Numbered from the stretch's first letter, positions 50,333 to 63,165 are shown. The stretch: DNA of 64,000 nt from Megalobrama amblycephala (GCF_018812025.1 NC_063066.1:4450382-4514381); one strand, 5' to 3'. A program made the numbers and translations. The notes: generated by a model from the letters alone, not told the origin.

Positions 50333-51850
50333 TGCTGATACACTCAGGCCCTTGTCATGTCTTTGGCTCCATTCAGTTTGTAAGACTGCTTTGATATAGA
50401 TTATATGGTAAAGAGAGTGTGTATTGTGCAAACATAGGGGTCTCCAGCCCATAAATCACTTTAACAGGCTTCTATCATGTACTCAGAGCTCCAGTGTTAG
50501 GCTCTATGTTTTGTCAAGTTGCTCCCAGACACCTGCTCCTAATCACCATCAAAAGAATAACTTAGACGTGGTGACGTGTTAAAATTTTAGTAATACAGCA
50601 CTTCCCCACACCGCAGAAATATTACTATGGTTGGGAAATAAGGTACGTGAGGGATGATGATGATGAATTTGTCACTTTACAGAGTGAAAGCAGAGAGCCG
50701 TTCTCACTGAAGGCCATTCGCAAACCTTCATTCTTTGATCCCTCTTATAGTGAGACGGACAGGCCAGTGAGGAAGCATTGTAGCAGACTGTGAACAAGAA
50801 GGCCAGTGGCGTGATTCAAATCGAAAAACAACCAGGGAAGCAATTGAGATTGGTGAATGGTGAGGTTTGCATCAAAACCATCAAAATAATTCCAAGAAGG
50901 GATAAATTAAGGCATGTGGAGGAATATGCAAATCTATAAACCCACCACTTAGTGCAGCGCTTTGAACTATTGCAACCCTAAACTGAATGAAATGCATTAA
51001 GAGTTCTTTCTCTCCTTCGGATATCTAGCGATACACTATTTCTAATCCCAACTGAACATGGTTGGACAGACCACCAAAGCAGGATTTACTTCTTTGTAGC
51101 ACACTGAAAAACTTCATTAAAAAGTGAGAGGGCACTGCACAATAACAAACGCTCTGAAGGAAACAGATCAGGGTCTCCACCCTATCATATCAAAGTCTTT
51201 GTAGAGCTTTTCCACTGAGAGGTTCATAACGATCGGCGTCATTGTTTCTAAACTGCTCAATGTTTCCATAAGACCTCAATGTGTCCGAAATCTGTTATCT
51301 TTTTTAATTCCATGCGTCACATGCTATTGTTTAATCATGATTATGTTCAAGAGGCAAAACAGAGATTAAACGAAAGGGTGGTGGTCTTGGCGGGAGGGAA
51401 GGAGGGCTGGTGGAGGATTAGTTTGGGGGGTGTTTCAATGTGCTTCAACCTAGTCCACAGATGTTCTGTATTGTAAAAGAAATGAGAACCACCTGCTCAA
51501 TCCAAATGCATGAATGCTTTGCTTTTCAATACCCCCTTGAAATATTTGGATAATTTCTTTTATGTCTGAAATAAAGCAGAGAGAAAACACATCACTTTCT
51601 GATGGTTCTTGAAGTACGTCTCTTTTAGTCAAGAAATGAATTGCTGATCAACCTGGTCTGCATTAGTTCCAGTCATTTTGAAACGATCCCAGTACATTAT
51701 CCATGCCAGACTACCTCTGATGAGCATCACAGAATCAGAAAGGGAGTATCCGTGTAGGAAGCAGCAGTCAACATGTCCATGCAGTCCAACCCAACACCTA
51801 CAAATCAATTCAGCATGAAGTTGGACTAATCAGGGATTGATTGTTTTTTA
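50333..51850. other. Intronic sequence, no gene seen
   Basis: No repeat or exon was recognised. Confidence 0.45.
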
Positions 51851-51854
51851 ACCC

Positions 51855-52095
51855 TGTTGAAAAAACCAGCATATGCTGGTTAGGTATGTTTTGAAGCATG
51901 GCAGCTGGTTTATGCTGATCCTTAGCTTGTCATGAGCTGGTTTAAGCTGGTCAAGTACTGGTCCTAAGCTCAGGACCAGCTTATATGCCGCTCAGGACCA
52001 GCTTAAACCAGCTCATGACCAACTAACGACCAGCATAAACCAGCTCAAACCAGCCGCCATGCTTCAGCATATGCTGTTTTTTTTTTTTCAAGAGG
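51855..52095. mobile_element. Short fold-back repeat (CAGCATATGCTG ends)
   Basis: The left end GTTGAAAAAACCAGCATATG and CTGGTT pairs with the right end CAGCATATGCTGTTTTTTTT and TTTCAAG. Inside, AGCTGGTTTAAGCTGGTC and GACCAGCTTAAACCAGCT alternate as inverted copies. The entire 240 bp is a hairpin-forming repeat that is common in cyprinids. Confidence 0.85.
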
Positions 52096-55000
52096 AAAGT
52101 GCGACAAAGAACGACAGAATTCATTTGCCCTGTATCAAGGTACCCATAGGGAAGATTAAAGGGGAATGGATAGATGCAGGATGCTGCCCTCCATTAAAAA
52201 TAGGACTGATAGGACCTGTCATACACATTTAGCTAGGGAACATCTGGACCCCAGCTGTCGAAGACCATTTATGGGTCCTACTGAGTGTGCCTACACCAAA
52301 GGACACCCCCTGAGGTAGAGAAAAAGAGATGGGCAAGGCTGCAGAGTCTGAGATTGGCCAGCTTGAGTTATCAGAAGTGACAGGGCCAGCAAACCTCCAA
52401 GCTCTCTCAATTAAGCATGAGGCGGGATCCAAGCTCTCAGTTTCTCTCTCTGGGCACCGGATCAAGGAGATAAGACTGTACAGTAGCCAGTGTAGTAGAG
52501 TATGGAAAAGAGACGGAGACAGAAGACTCAATTGAACAACAGACATTTACTATAACACTTAATTTAGAAGTCTCGAGTATAACTAATTGTATTTTGTCAA
52601 GTGAAGCGAACATTGACAGATATCCCCTGCCCTGTGAATTGGAATGCAGCATGTGAAAAGTCCCTCTTCCTGAATGTTAGGATGATAAATGATAAAGTTA
52701 GTGAAAAGCACTGTAACTGCTTTCTTAAAAACGTAGTACTAGAGGGTGAAAAGGAAATACAGAAAATTGTGAGGTAACAAAGCTGTGAACAGAGGCGTCA
52801 GTTTACCCCCTTCATCGCAGTCCCTTTAACGTGACCCTTGGGGCACCACATAGTTTGGGAACGTGTTGTTTTAGGCAGAGCTCCCAAACACATGTTACTC
52901 ACTATATATGTGAGGTGCCTTCAAGTTTTCTATTAAGGGGTAACAAAGATCTTCTCATGCACTAAAGCTATCTGCACACATAATCTATAATCCATGGCCT
53001 TGTGTGAAACACAACAGTTAAGAGCTCTGGGTGAGGAAAGGACAACTGACCCATGGGGTCTGATTAATGTGCAAGTATAATGCTTAAGGGAGTGAAGATC
53101 CTGCAGGACAGATATTTCAACTGCAATTCATTTCAAATGCACATCTAGTAGAATTTCACAACCACCGAAGAAATAGTATGTATGGTTTCTTTCAACACGT
53201 CCTGTATAATGCAGCTGTTTCCAATAAAATCAACACCTAAGCATTTGGTTAAGCATTAGGTCCTTTCCTTTGGATTAACCTTCTCAGTAATGGGAGTCAG
53301 AAATTTCACTATATGAAAAAATTACATTTAAACAGAAAAATGAATGAGAGCAGCTAATCTGAGTCTTTATCGATAGTCGAGCTGCTTGGAAGAATAGCTC
53401 TTTTATGGCAATTCCAAAATCGTAAAATCAAAGTAATACTCATTCTTTTGATGTCCGCCACACAGATGCAGACAGTAAACACCACCATATGCGTCAACTG
53501 CAAATAGTGTCGTAAACATCACTCATATTTTTCATATTTTTGTGCCTTCTTTGATATGTCGTCAACCAGACTTGATGGCTACATTGAAGCAGGCGCTTAT
53601 AAAAAGCAAATAAAATTCAAAGAGGCTGAAGCTCCCCGGCGTCCCACAGCTCCTACTGTTGTGTGAATAAGTGAGGATCCCGGACGAGCCCCTGCTTTTA
53701 ACACAACACTTTCAGATCAAAGGCCACAGCAGAGCAGCTGTGAGTTTCCTTAACCCTGAGTGCTCAAGCCTGACACATCTACACTGACAAGTGGCTCGTC
53801 TATCCGATCTGGGAATGAGATGCCTCCTGGAAGAGCATCTAAAACCTTCACCCTTCAGGTCAAGGGTCGACAACACTTTGAAGCAATCGACGACAGTCTC
53901 CGTTTGCAGGAGTCTCGCTTTGGCATGTTCAATCAAGCCTGTCTGGATGGAATTAGGTGGCATGGGATTGCAGGAAACACGGTGGGGTTTGTGTCCGGAT
54001 CGATTAAACGGGGGTCAGAGGAGGTGTTTGACAAGACAAAGTGGCTCAATCGGTACTCTACGATCTGACCAGCAAAACTACCTTCTTCATACAGGTGGGG
54101 AGCTACCTCTGGGTGGTCTTTTACTTCACCCAAATTCCATCGCTGTTGCCTCAGGTGGTATAGTGAGTTATTTTAGTAAGAAATGCCAGATATTAGCACC
54201 CAGCTCCCACTATTTTGTAAATTATTACCCCATAAAAGTAGGTACCCAGTGACAGCTGAAAGCGAACATTTGTTTTCGACTACGTTTTAGGAGCCATATG
54301 TTTCTCATTCGTTGATACACACTCAAGAGCATTTCAACATTAAAAAAAAAGTCCCAACACAAATATTTCATCATGAACCTGGCATGTTTTGCAACAGACC
54401 TGGAACAGTGACTAATGTCAGCATACCAGAGAAAACCTCACAAAACAAAGGAGTGAAAAAAATTGAAAGAAAGAAAAATGGAACCATCCGTTAAAAATTT
54501 TGAATTACATATTCATTTTACAATAAGTGGTCCCGCTAGGCTTACCGGAGGGCCATTCAGACCAGTGTCGTTTCTGGCAAAGCAGAGAATGGGGCTCTGT
54601 ATCGCTCACGGAAATGGGCTGTCTCTGTCTTTACTCTCACACCTAACAAATCAACCGCTCTTGGAGGTTTCTCTTCTGACCGCTGTTCAGATGTGGCGTC
54701 GTGGGCAGGATTTAGGGAGGTCAGACACTCAGCCACAGCACGGTGTGAACAAGCGGCAGCTGCTGCAATGTGAGTGATGCTGGGAGCTTCTGGACAAGGT
54801 GTTTAGGACTCGACGTCGCCTACTCGCACACACAACGGCTCTGAATGAAACATTAAGCCACGTGCTGCCGTTCTCCTTCGCTGAAAGGGGATTTCAGGAC
54901 TTTGAGTAAGGTGGACACTGTCTCCATTTGATACACAAATGAACTTCACAGACTGACATACAAATATGTTCAATCTGGTGTGTGGGAAAGACCCAACCGA

Positions 55001-55213
55001 TTCCCCTTTAAGAAACAAGAAAAATAGCTGGCATGTTTACAGGAATGGAAATAAACACCACATAATTGAGCAACCATAGTTTATGTGTCAAAACAGGTCA
55101 CAGATTTTTACAATATCATTTCCATGGTATGTGCAGCAGGGAGAAAGTGGAACAGGAATTTGGGTTGTTCTTGCTTCTTTCTTTCTGCTGAATGACCTCT
55201 ACAAAGATCAATG
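52096..55213. other. Intronic sequence, no gene seen
   Basis: Open frames at 53712-54252 overlap on both strands without domain support. No repeats were recognised. Confidence 0.45.
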
Positions 55214-55699
55214 TTTAAAGGGATAGTTCACCCAAAAAAAAAAAAATTATCCCATGATTTAATCACCTTCAATCCATCATAGGTGTATATGACTATCTTC
55301 TCTCAAACAAACACAATCTAAGTCATATTAAAAAAATATCCTGACTCTTCCAAGCTTTATAATGGGAGTGAATGGTGCTCATGATTTTGTCTTCCGCTGT
55401 AAGTCGGCTTGTGTACGGATGTTTGTCGCAAGCTGGTTATTATAGTTTATAAAGTTGTAAACATGAATATTTTTCATACAAAAACCCATCGCTTCGCTTC
55501 AGAAGGCCTTTATTAACCCACTATAGTCATATGGATTACTTTTAATGTGCTTTTTTGGACTTCAAAATCATGAGCGCCATTCATTACCATTATAAAGCTT
55601 TGTGTTCGATTGTGTTCGTCTGAAAGATTTGATTTGAGGCTTGAGGGTGAGTAAATCATGGGATAATTTTCAACATTTTTGGGTGAACTATCCCTTTAA
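55214..55699. mobile_element. TTAA-flanked MITE (AAGGGATAGTTCACCC ends)
   Basis: The left end TTAAAGGGATAGTTCACCCA and the right end GGGTGAACTATCCCTTTAA are inverses, with TTAA at 55214-55217 and 55696-55699. Inner motifs CTTCCAAGCTTTATAATGGG and CATTATAAAGCTTTGTG also pair, giving a fold-back structure. It is the same family as 35592 and 61322, and its ends also match the minisatellite-bearing MITE at 3018. Confidence 0.9.
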
Positions 55700-57330
55700 T
55701 TACAAATTTTAAAAAAATAAATAAATAAAAAAGCAGAGGAAAGAGATGTTGGCTTTTTTTTTTTCCTTGTACCAACACCTGGCAAATAAATTCGCTAGTT
55801 TCTTTTATTAAATTACTCTTGGGATTCGTCTCTGTCTCATTAAAGTCTGGCTGGGGTAAAAGCGGGTACTGATCTATTAAAAACCCACTCACCATGCAGA
55901 ATAAAAGTGGCAAGTGGCACATCCAAGTAATTATCACAGCAATAATAATCTGCTCAATACTAGACACAGTGAAAGGAGATGAATCAATTTCCATGTCTTA
56001 TCTTCTTATTAAGAGATAAAAGATGCAGGAAGCATTAGCCATGTAGAGGCTGGGCCGGAGTGATTAGGAGGGATTTAATGGAAGCCGGGAAGAGTAAGGG
56101 AACCACATACTTCCAAGAACAACTGATTAAGGTCATTAAAATTCTAATTAAGAGGAGGATGTAGCCACACAGGATGATTCCGGTTGATTCTCTTTAGACC
56201 GTGCTTTGATGGGTTCACCAAGCTGTGGTGTGTTGGGCGACACAGGGAAGACAACCCTAAAAAAAGCCCTTCCCATTCCCCTGCATCTGGAAACCTAATT
56301 ATTTAAACCTAGCTGTCATTAAAAGCATGTTTTCTTGTCAGAAACTGGTGATCACCAAACCCCTGCGGTGCACGAACATATAGAGACAGACAGAACCTCT
56401 GCTACTGTAATCGAGTTGGCTGTAAGTTCGCTCAAACATCTAAGAGGTGGGCACCTGGAGAAGTAAGCAGCAGAAACAGAGGAGGTGGGTAGTAAATTGT
56501 TGTTCCAGAGGCAAAACGAGGGGACCGGATATAACCGAGGTCGCTGATGGGATGTGGCTGTTAACTGTCAGCCAGTCGGCAGCTGGTATGTGGTGGAATC
56601 CACAAACTATCTAAGCTGTATGTGTCACCACAATGTCAAACAATTTCAACACATCTCATAATCTGTCTGCCTGCACGAGTGTCAGAGGCAGACGACAGAG
56701 CGCGCTCAATTTATCAGCCCATAAAGCTGTAATGCTACAGCTACAACAACCATATAAGCAGTTCGCAACAGAGCTCCAGCAAGTACTTTTTTTAAATTGG
56801 ATTTTCTGTCACACTGAACAAACTACAGCAGAAATATACCTCTTTCATTTATCTATAGAGGTCATTATACAAAATATTTCCAGGTATATAAAATATTTGA
56901 TCAGAATAAACCATTCTAAAGAACTATATCAAGAACTGACCAACTATGTTTGTTCTCATGGGTGCAAATACCAGAGGGGGTCGCTAGTGACAGGTCGCCC
57001 GGTGACGCTCAGCTATGCCTGCGTTTGGGCTGAGAGGTCAAAGGTCACTCAGCTCACTCACAGGCGCTCGTCAGGCAGCCGTCAGTACTGCTTCAAAGCT
57101 CCTCCTGCCCTATTATCTCCCTGTGTCAGTCAAGTGTCAGTTTCAACAGTTCTCATTAAGCCAAGAAGCTGATTTACTCATGATATCACAACAGAGAAAC
57201 CAATTAATCTCTGCTTATAGCCTGACCTCATGCTGGGCGCTCTAACACAGATACGAGCCTGCTGGAAAAACAAAAGGAAACTCCAAAATCAACGTCATAT
57301 CATAGTGAACTCATTCAAGTGTTATAATTT
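55700..57330. other. Intronic sequence, no gene seen
   Basis: The 179-codon frame at 56633-57172 is the longest here that is not repeat-derived. It shows no domain, low-complexity bias or splice context that would support a gene, and it is left as non-coding. Confidence 0.4.
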
Positions 57331-57333
57331 ATA

Positions 57334-58010
57334 GGGGTGGTTTCTTATGATTTCACTTTTTTAACTTTAGTTAGTGTGTAATGTTGCTGTTTGAGCATAA
57401 ACAACAACTGCAAAGTTACGACGCTAAAAGTTCAATGCAAAGGAAGATATTTTCCTTTAAAAAATTCACTGTTTAAGGAGGACTACAACGAGCTTCTTCT
57501 CGGGTTAGTGACATCACTAACCCTAAAATTTACATAAACCCCGCCCCCGAGAACATGCAACAAATGGGGTGAGACCATGTTGGGCTGCTTTAGAGAAGAG
57601 GAAGAGTTGTTGTAGTAGAGTGTTGTTACCATGCCGTCATTTTACGCTGGACTGCTTCACAAACGAGGGTCAATTCAATGCTGGATTTGCACAAAAGATT
57701 AACATGACGGCACATGCTAGTGGATGAGTTGAATCAACTCCACAGCAACTACATAAATTTATCCACTAACCATTCAGGAACGTCCTAAAAGTTGTAACTT
57801 CTTCCTGAGTCTCTCCATCAGTGTCGACTCCGGTTTGAACAATGTAAGGCTGAACACCGTTACTGACAATCCTCATTTTGGCTGCGTGAGATTCTCCAGC
57901 TTTGTTGTTGTTGAGCAACCGAAGTGCGAGCTGTTAAAGCTCCGCCCTCTTTTGGAAAGCAAGCCGGGAGCAGCAGCTCATTTGCATTTAAAGGGACACA
58001 CACACAAAAA
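57334..58010 (-). repeat. High-copy cyprinid-type interspersed repeat with a short antisense reading frame
   Basis: The sequence GGTTTCTTATGATTTCACTT, ATAAACCCCGCCCCCGAGAA, CATTTTACGCTGGACTGCTT and CATTTGCATTTAAAGGGACA is characteristic, from memory, of a repeat abundant in carp and zebrafish genomes. On the minus strand a frame at 57766-57876 begins MRIVSNGVQPYIVQTGVDTD and stays open for 36 codons before a stop, inside GC-richer text. Ends and superfamily are not clear, and the (CA)-rich right border at about 58000-58010 may mark the end. Confidence 0.7.
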
Positions 58011-58068
58011 ACATTTAAATAAAAAAAATATGTTTTTATTTAAATCAGCATAATTAACAGCAATAAAA

Positions 58069-58090
58069 CAAATATATATATATATATATA
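58069..58090. repeat. (TA)n microsatellite at the Tc1 insertion site
   Basis: About ten TA repeats lie directly against the left end of the palindromic element. This fits the TA target preference of Tc1/mariner transposons. Confidence 0.9.
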
Positions 58091-59441
58091 GTTGTGCTAA
58101 AAATTATTCATACCCTTAGTAAATATGAACAAAGAAGGCTGTGAAAATAAATCAGCATCATTAATCATTTTGATCTTTTATTTTAAAAATCTACAAAAAT
58201 CCAACCTTTCATTGGAGAATAATAATTTTAAATGGGGGGAAAATCTCATTATGAAATAAATGTTTTTCTCTAATACACATTGCTCACAATTAATCAAACC
58301 CTTTTATTCAATACTTGTTGCAACCTCCTTTTCCCAAGATAACAGCTCTGAGTCTTCTTCTATAATGCCTGATGAGTTTGGAGAACACCTGACAAGAGAT
58401 CAGAGACCATTCCTTCATACAGAATCTCTCCAGATGCTTCAGATTCCCAGCTCCATGTTGGTGCTTCTCTTCAGTTCACTCCACTCATTTTCTTTAGGGT
58501 TCAGGTCAGGGGACTGGGACGGCCTTGGCAGAAGCTTGGTTTTGTGTTCAGTGATGCATTTTTGTGTTGATTTTGAGGTTTGTTTTGGATCATTGCCAAA
58601 ACGCTTTTTTGACCATGAAACATTTGAAAAGTAACTGACACTAATGGAACTTCAAACGGGATGGGTTCTATGGTCAGATGAAACAAAAAATTAGCTTTTT
58701 TAGCAACAAACACTTAAGATGGGTTTGGTGCACACAGGGGAAAAAAGTACCCCATGTGTACAATGAAATGTATCTTTAATGTTGTGAGCCTATTTTTCTG
58801 CCAGAGGTCCTGGACATCTTGATCAGATACATGAATAATGGATTCTTTCAAACACCAACAGATAAAAAATCAAAACCTGACTGTCCGTGTTAGAAGTCAC
58901 GTAATGGGCTGTGCTTGGATCTTCCAATAGGACAATGATCCAAAACAAACATCAAAATCAACACAAAAATGGGTCACTGAACACAAAACCAAGCTTCTGC
59001 CAAGGCTGTCCCAGTCCCCTGACCTGAACCCTAAAGAAAATGAGTGGAGTGAACTGAAGAGAAGAAGCACCAACATGGAGCTGGGAATCTGAAGCATCTG
59101 GAGAGATTCTGCATGAAGGAATGGTCTCTGATCTCTTGTCAGGTGTTCTCCAAACTCATCAGGCATTATAGGTGAAGACTCAGAGCTGTTATCTTGGGAA
59201 AAGGAGGTTGCAACAAGTATTGAATAAAAGGGTTTGATTAATTGTGAGCAATGTGTATTAGAGAAAAACATTTCTCTCATAATGAGATTTTTCCCCCATT
59301 TAAAATTATTATTCTCCATGAAAGGTTGGATTTTTGTAGATTTTTAAAATAAAAGATCAAAATGATTAACGATGCAGATTTATTTTCACAGTCTTCTTTG
59401 GTCATATTTACTAAGGGTATGAATAATCTTTAGCACAACTG
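58089..59441 (+). mobile_element. Palindromic Tc1/mariner element relic
   Basis: Two arms of about 507 bp (58089-58595 and 58933-59441) are inverted copies of each other around a 337-bp centre, with TA repeats at both borders. The ends read AGTTGTGCTAAAAATTATTC on the left and TAGCACAACTG on the right. Both arms derive from the 3' end of a Tc1-type transposon; the left arm has replaced the 5' half by an inverted duplication. The right arm carries the true-orientation transposase terminus. The copy is diverged and cannot be autonomous. Confidence 0.9.
58620..59092 (+). pseudogene. Tc1-type transposase C-terminal pseudogene
   Basis: Fragments of the DDE catalytic domain can be read on the plus strand. 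WSDET at about 58671 holds the first aspartate. DNDPKQTSK at 58931 holds the second aspartate. SPDLNPKENEW near 59017-59049 holds the glutamate. There are 34 residues between the second D and the E, the DD34E spacing of Tc1 transposases. The frame ends with LKRRSTNMELGI and a TGA at 59090-59092. Frameshifts and in-frame stops separate the first aspartate from the rest, and the 5' half of the gene is missing. It is a dead copy whose antisense produces the misleading long frames at 58260 and 58897. Confidence 0.88.
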
Positions 59442-59443
59442 TA

Positions 59444-61320
59444 TATATTATACAAAATACCAATTTGTATTATTATATTATAATATACAAATAATTTTTA
59501 TGTTTAAATAGTAATAATAATAGATTTAAAATATATATTTTGTATTGGGGGTGGAGGGAGTGAAATGAGATTAATTATAAAAAAAATATCATAATGAATA
59601 TCATTTGTAGAGACATAGGAATAACATTTCCCTTTTCTCTCTTTTAACTTTGACCTGGTCATGTTCTTGAAACTTTATATGGAATCTGTCCACTTACAGA
59701 TTACATAATTCAACACAAAAAAACTCATATCTATTATAAATCTCACACATCCTTCAAATTGTTAAACATATAGGAACCTAAGCTTGTGCATTTCATTTAT
59801 CTTTTGTTATTTGCCAATGGAGATATTCGATGTAATCTTTCCTGACCCTGAATCAAGGCCAACATATCCGGTCTGTCAGTGTAATCAGTGTGGAAAATAA
59901 GTTATCGGCTAGGTGTTGATACGAAAAGGATCTAGTGTACGCATGCTGACACCTAAACAAAGAACAATCCCAGCAATCCTTCACACTCATGCATTTGTGC
60001 ACACAAAGCCTCTGTGGACTTCACAGCGAAACTACATTACACAAAACCATGCAGCATGAGCCCGGGAGACATAATTCTATCAAAAAGCTTTAATAATTGT
60101 TTAAAGACATGCATTGTCTGGAAAACACAGCCTGTTGTCAAACTACGCAACCTCTGACATTCTCTTTTGACTGAATCAGCTGTCTTTTACTGGTAATAAA
60201 GCATGCTGGATACGAGAAAAGTCTTCTCATCAGCCAAGTTTTACACTCAAGGGTTTTACAGCATCCCTTGGAGAATTGTAGATCTTATCTCTGAAGATAC
60301 CAGTCGATTCTTACAGATCAGAGTAACATCTGCACTCTATTGGGAAGTTCAAAAGACTGACACTCATACATGCTTTATGTCCTTAATAAAGCCCAAAGAT
60401 AATACAGCGAGCTAATGATTGACTGCTAACCCTGGTTAACAGCAGGAATCCAACATCTCCTAAAACCAAACCTCCAGAAGAACAACACATGGAAGTTCTG
60501 CACTATTTTTCTCATCGTATTGGCTCCCTTTAAAGGTTTTTCCGGGCAAATCAAACATTTCTCACATTTATTTATCACTTATTTATTCCAGATGGAGATA
60601 TTATCACATCTCTCTGATTTAGAGCGCTGATGTAATTAAGTGATATATTTATACTGTGTCCCTCCAAGACTAAAGTGCCGTGGAAACGTGCCGAATCAGT
60701 GAAAAAGACAATCTGTTGAGACAGACAATGTGAATACACACTTGTGTTTGTGAAAGAGACCGTAAAAAACCCTGAAACTCAGTTTAGTGTCCTGAGATAG
60801 GGAAGCACATTTGGAATAGATATTTATGCCAGGGTTTTGATGTGACTCACACTGGCTCTCTCCAAATTTGGAGTAAATATGACCACTTGACCACAGCCCA
60901 GCATACTTCTGTGAGGGAGTTACATCTGTGCATCTAGTCTCAGCAGGAGTGTAGAAAAACCTTCCAGCACAGACACTTGACTGCTATCTCGCCACAGAGG
61001 AAAATAAATGCGAGACTAGCCAAGAAATTAATATAATAGTCAATTCTAGACAACGAGGGTGAATAACAACAAATGCTGTTGATATTCTGGCATTCACAGT
61101 GACACCTGAAATTTACCAAAAGTTAAAGGGACATTACAATAAAAATTCTGTCATTATTTACTCACTTATTCTAACTCCATATGCTGTTAAATTCAGTATA
61201 GAATCTGAACGTGATTACCAATGAGATTTCAGCAGAGGGGAACGATTATCACTAAAAAAAAGGCTTCATTTTGTTCTGTTCCTCACACAAACCTACTGCA
61301 TGACTTTAGAAAACTTCAGA
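59444..61320. other. Intronic sequence, no gene seen
   Basis: AT-rich to about 59640, then unique-looking. A possible MITE fragment near 61128-61165 reads TTAAAGGGACATTACAATAA and AAATTCTGTCATTATTTACT. Nothing else was recognised. Confidence 0.45.
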
Positions 61321-61321
61321 A

Positions 61322-62852
61322 TTAAAGGGTTAGTTCACCCAAAAATGAAAATTATCCCATGATTTATAGGTGTATGTGACTTTCTTCTTTCAGATGAACA
61401 CAATCAGAGTTATATTAAAAAATATTCTGGCTCTTCCAAGCTTTATAATGGTAGTGAATAGTAACCAAGAGTTTGAAGCCCATAAAAGTAATCCATACGA
61501 CTTCAGGGGGTTAATAAAGGCCTTCCGAAGCGAAACGATGGGTTTTTGTAAGAAAAATGTCCATATTTATAACTTTGACTTTGATTATAATATTGACTAT
61601 AATCCAGTGTTAATTTCGTTGACGAATAATTTGTCATAATTTTCGTCAACGACATTTTTTCACGGACAAAAACGAGACGATGACTAAATAAAAATGCGTT
61701 TTGAATGACTAAAACTAAGACTAAAATCTACTATAACGTTCGTTGTAAGAAAGCTACTGTATCTTCTGTCACAGGAAGGAAAGACTAAGAACATTATTGG
61801 ACACATTATTCAATATATTTTACAAGCATAAGGGTTAGCCTATTATAGTTAACTAAAACCATAAAAAAAATCTTCATTACTATATATAAAAATGTAAAAT
61901 TATTTTCTTTCATTTAGTTTCCAAGCTTTAGCTTAACCTCATGTATTAAACTAACAAAAACAAAAAAAACTAAAAAAACTATATTGACATTTTAAAGCAA
62001 AAACTAAAAAACATAAACACCAAAAATTACTAAAACTTTTAACTAAACTTGCTATGGCAAGTAACATACAGTTGGTTGTCTTAAGTGAACAGAAACAGTT
62101 TGGAGAATATCAGATGTATATCAGTGTATTGGATCTGTGTATTGTTAGAGAAATGTTTATGCATTACAATTCAACTAAATTAGAATTTAGTCGACTAAAT
62201 CTACTGTTGATTTCGTCGACTAAAATCATTTGATATTTAGTCGACTAAAACTAGACTAAAACTAAAACAATTTCCGATGACTAAAATATGACTAAAACTA
62301 AATAGCATTTTAGTCAAAAGACTATGACTAAAACTAAATCAAAATTTGCTATCAAAATTAACACTGCTATAATCACTAGCTTCCAGTAACATCCGTCCGT
62401 TTGTTGACAAGAGAGTGGAGTTCCGGTGTAGGATGCAGGAGTAGCGAAAGCTTAGGTGATCTCGTGGTTCAAACAAATAGGGCTGGGCAACATTTCTCTT
62501 TAAAAATTCTCAATTTTAGACTTCTAATTCGTGACCGATGTTTTGTTTTGCTCTATCATTTGTGCTTCTGTCTTCGTCAATACATCATGCGTTGGGCCAT
62601 AGTTCACTCTTTCGCCGGAATCGACTCGGAAGTAGTGAATTTAGTTTATGAAGTTATAAATATGGATATTTTACTTTTATGATGGGTGGATGCACATTTT
62701 TGGGCTTTAAAATATTGGTTACTATTCACTCCCATTATAAAACTTGGAAGAACCAGAATATTTTTTGTTTGACTGAATGAAGAAAGTCATATACACCTAG
62801 GATGGATTGAGGATGAGTAAGAATTTTCATTTTTGTGTGAACTATCCCTTTA
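61322..62852. mobile_element. TTAA-flanked MITE (AAGGGTTAGTTCACCC ends) interrupted by an hAT-like element
   Basis: The left end TTAAAGGGTTAGTTCACCCA pairs with the right end TGTGTGAACTATCCCTTTAA, with TTAA at 61322-61325 and 62849-62852. Inner TATAATGGTAGTGAATAGTA and TACTATTCACTCCCATTATA form a second inverted pair. Subtracting the 770 bp of the nested insertion and its duplicate leaves a MITE of about 760 bp. Confidence 0.87.
61605..62366. mobile_element. hAT-like non-autonomous element with 8-bp target duplication, nested
   Basis: Its ends are CAGTGTTAATTTCG and CAAAATTAACACTG, which are inverted repeats. The 8-bp sequence CTATAATC lies directly outside both ends (61597-61604 and 62367-62374), a perfect target-site duplication. 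An 8-bp duplication is the signature of hAT transposition. The interior is rich in GACTAAAACTAA motifs and contains no transposase. It inserted into the pre-existing TTAA MITE. Confidence 0.88.
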
Positions 62853-63039
62853 AGAAACATCTGCATACAGCTCAAGTTAAATGACAAAATAGATAATTAA
62901 ATATACAATATTTTTATAATATATTTTATAAAAGCACATTGGCTTTTTTAGGGAGAAATAAAAAATGACAATTTGTTTAAGGATATATGCTCCTTCGGCC
63001 TTGGCTGTATAAAAATTATTATTTTTATTATTATTAGAC

Positions 63040-63165
63040 AGAAAATTGGACAAAAGCTCGGTAACCAAAAGGTTACAGGTTCAAACCATATCACAACCAT
63101 GCCCTTGGGCATGGTCAAATCCCAGTGACACCAGCGTTAAGTATAAAAAAAAAAAAAAAAAAAAT
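63040..63165 (+). repeat. tRNA-derived SINE-like fragment with A tail
   Basis: CTCGGTAACCAAAAGGTTAC followed by AGGTTCAAACC resembles the anticodon and T-arm half of a tRNA, including a B-box (GGTTCAAACC). It continues through ACCATGCCCTTGGGCATGGT and ends in a 20-base A tract at about 63146-63164. The A-box side is degraded or missing. It looks like a 5'-truncated SINE rather than a tRNA gene. Confidence 0.55.

Noticed and set aside
56633..57172. 179-codon open frame
   Set aside because: No recognisable domain, no splice-site support and overlapping frames; not distinguishable from chance.
58260..59319. ORFs of 124 and 140 codons in opposite orientation with nearly the same protein
   Set aside because: Both are antisense to the Tc1 transposase 3' end in the two arms of the palindrome. 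The identity reflects the inverted duplication, not two genes.
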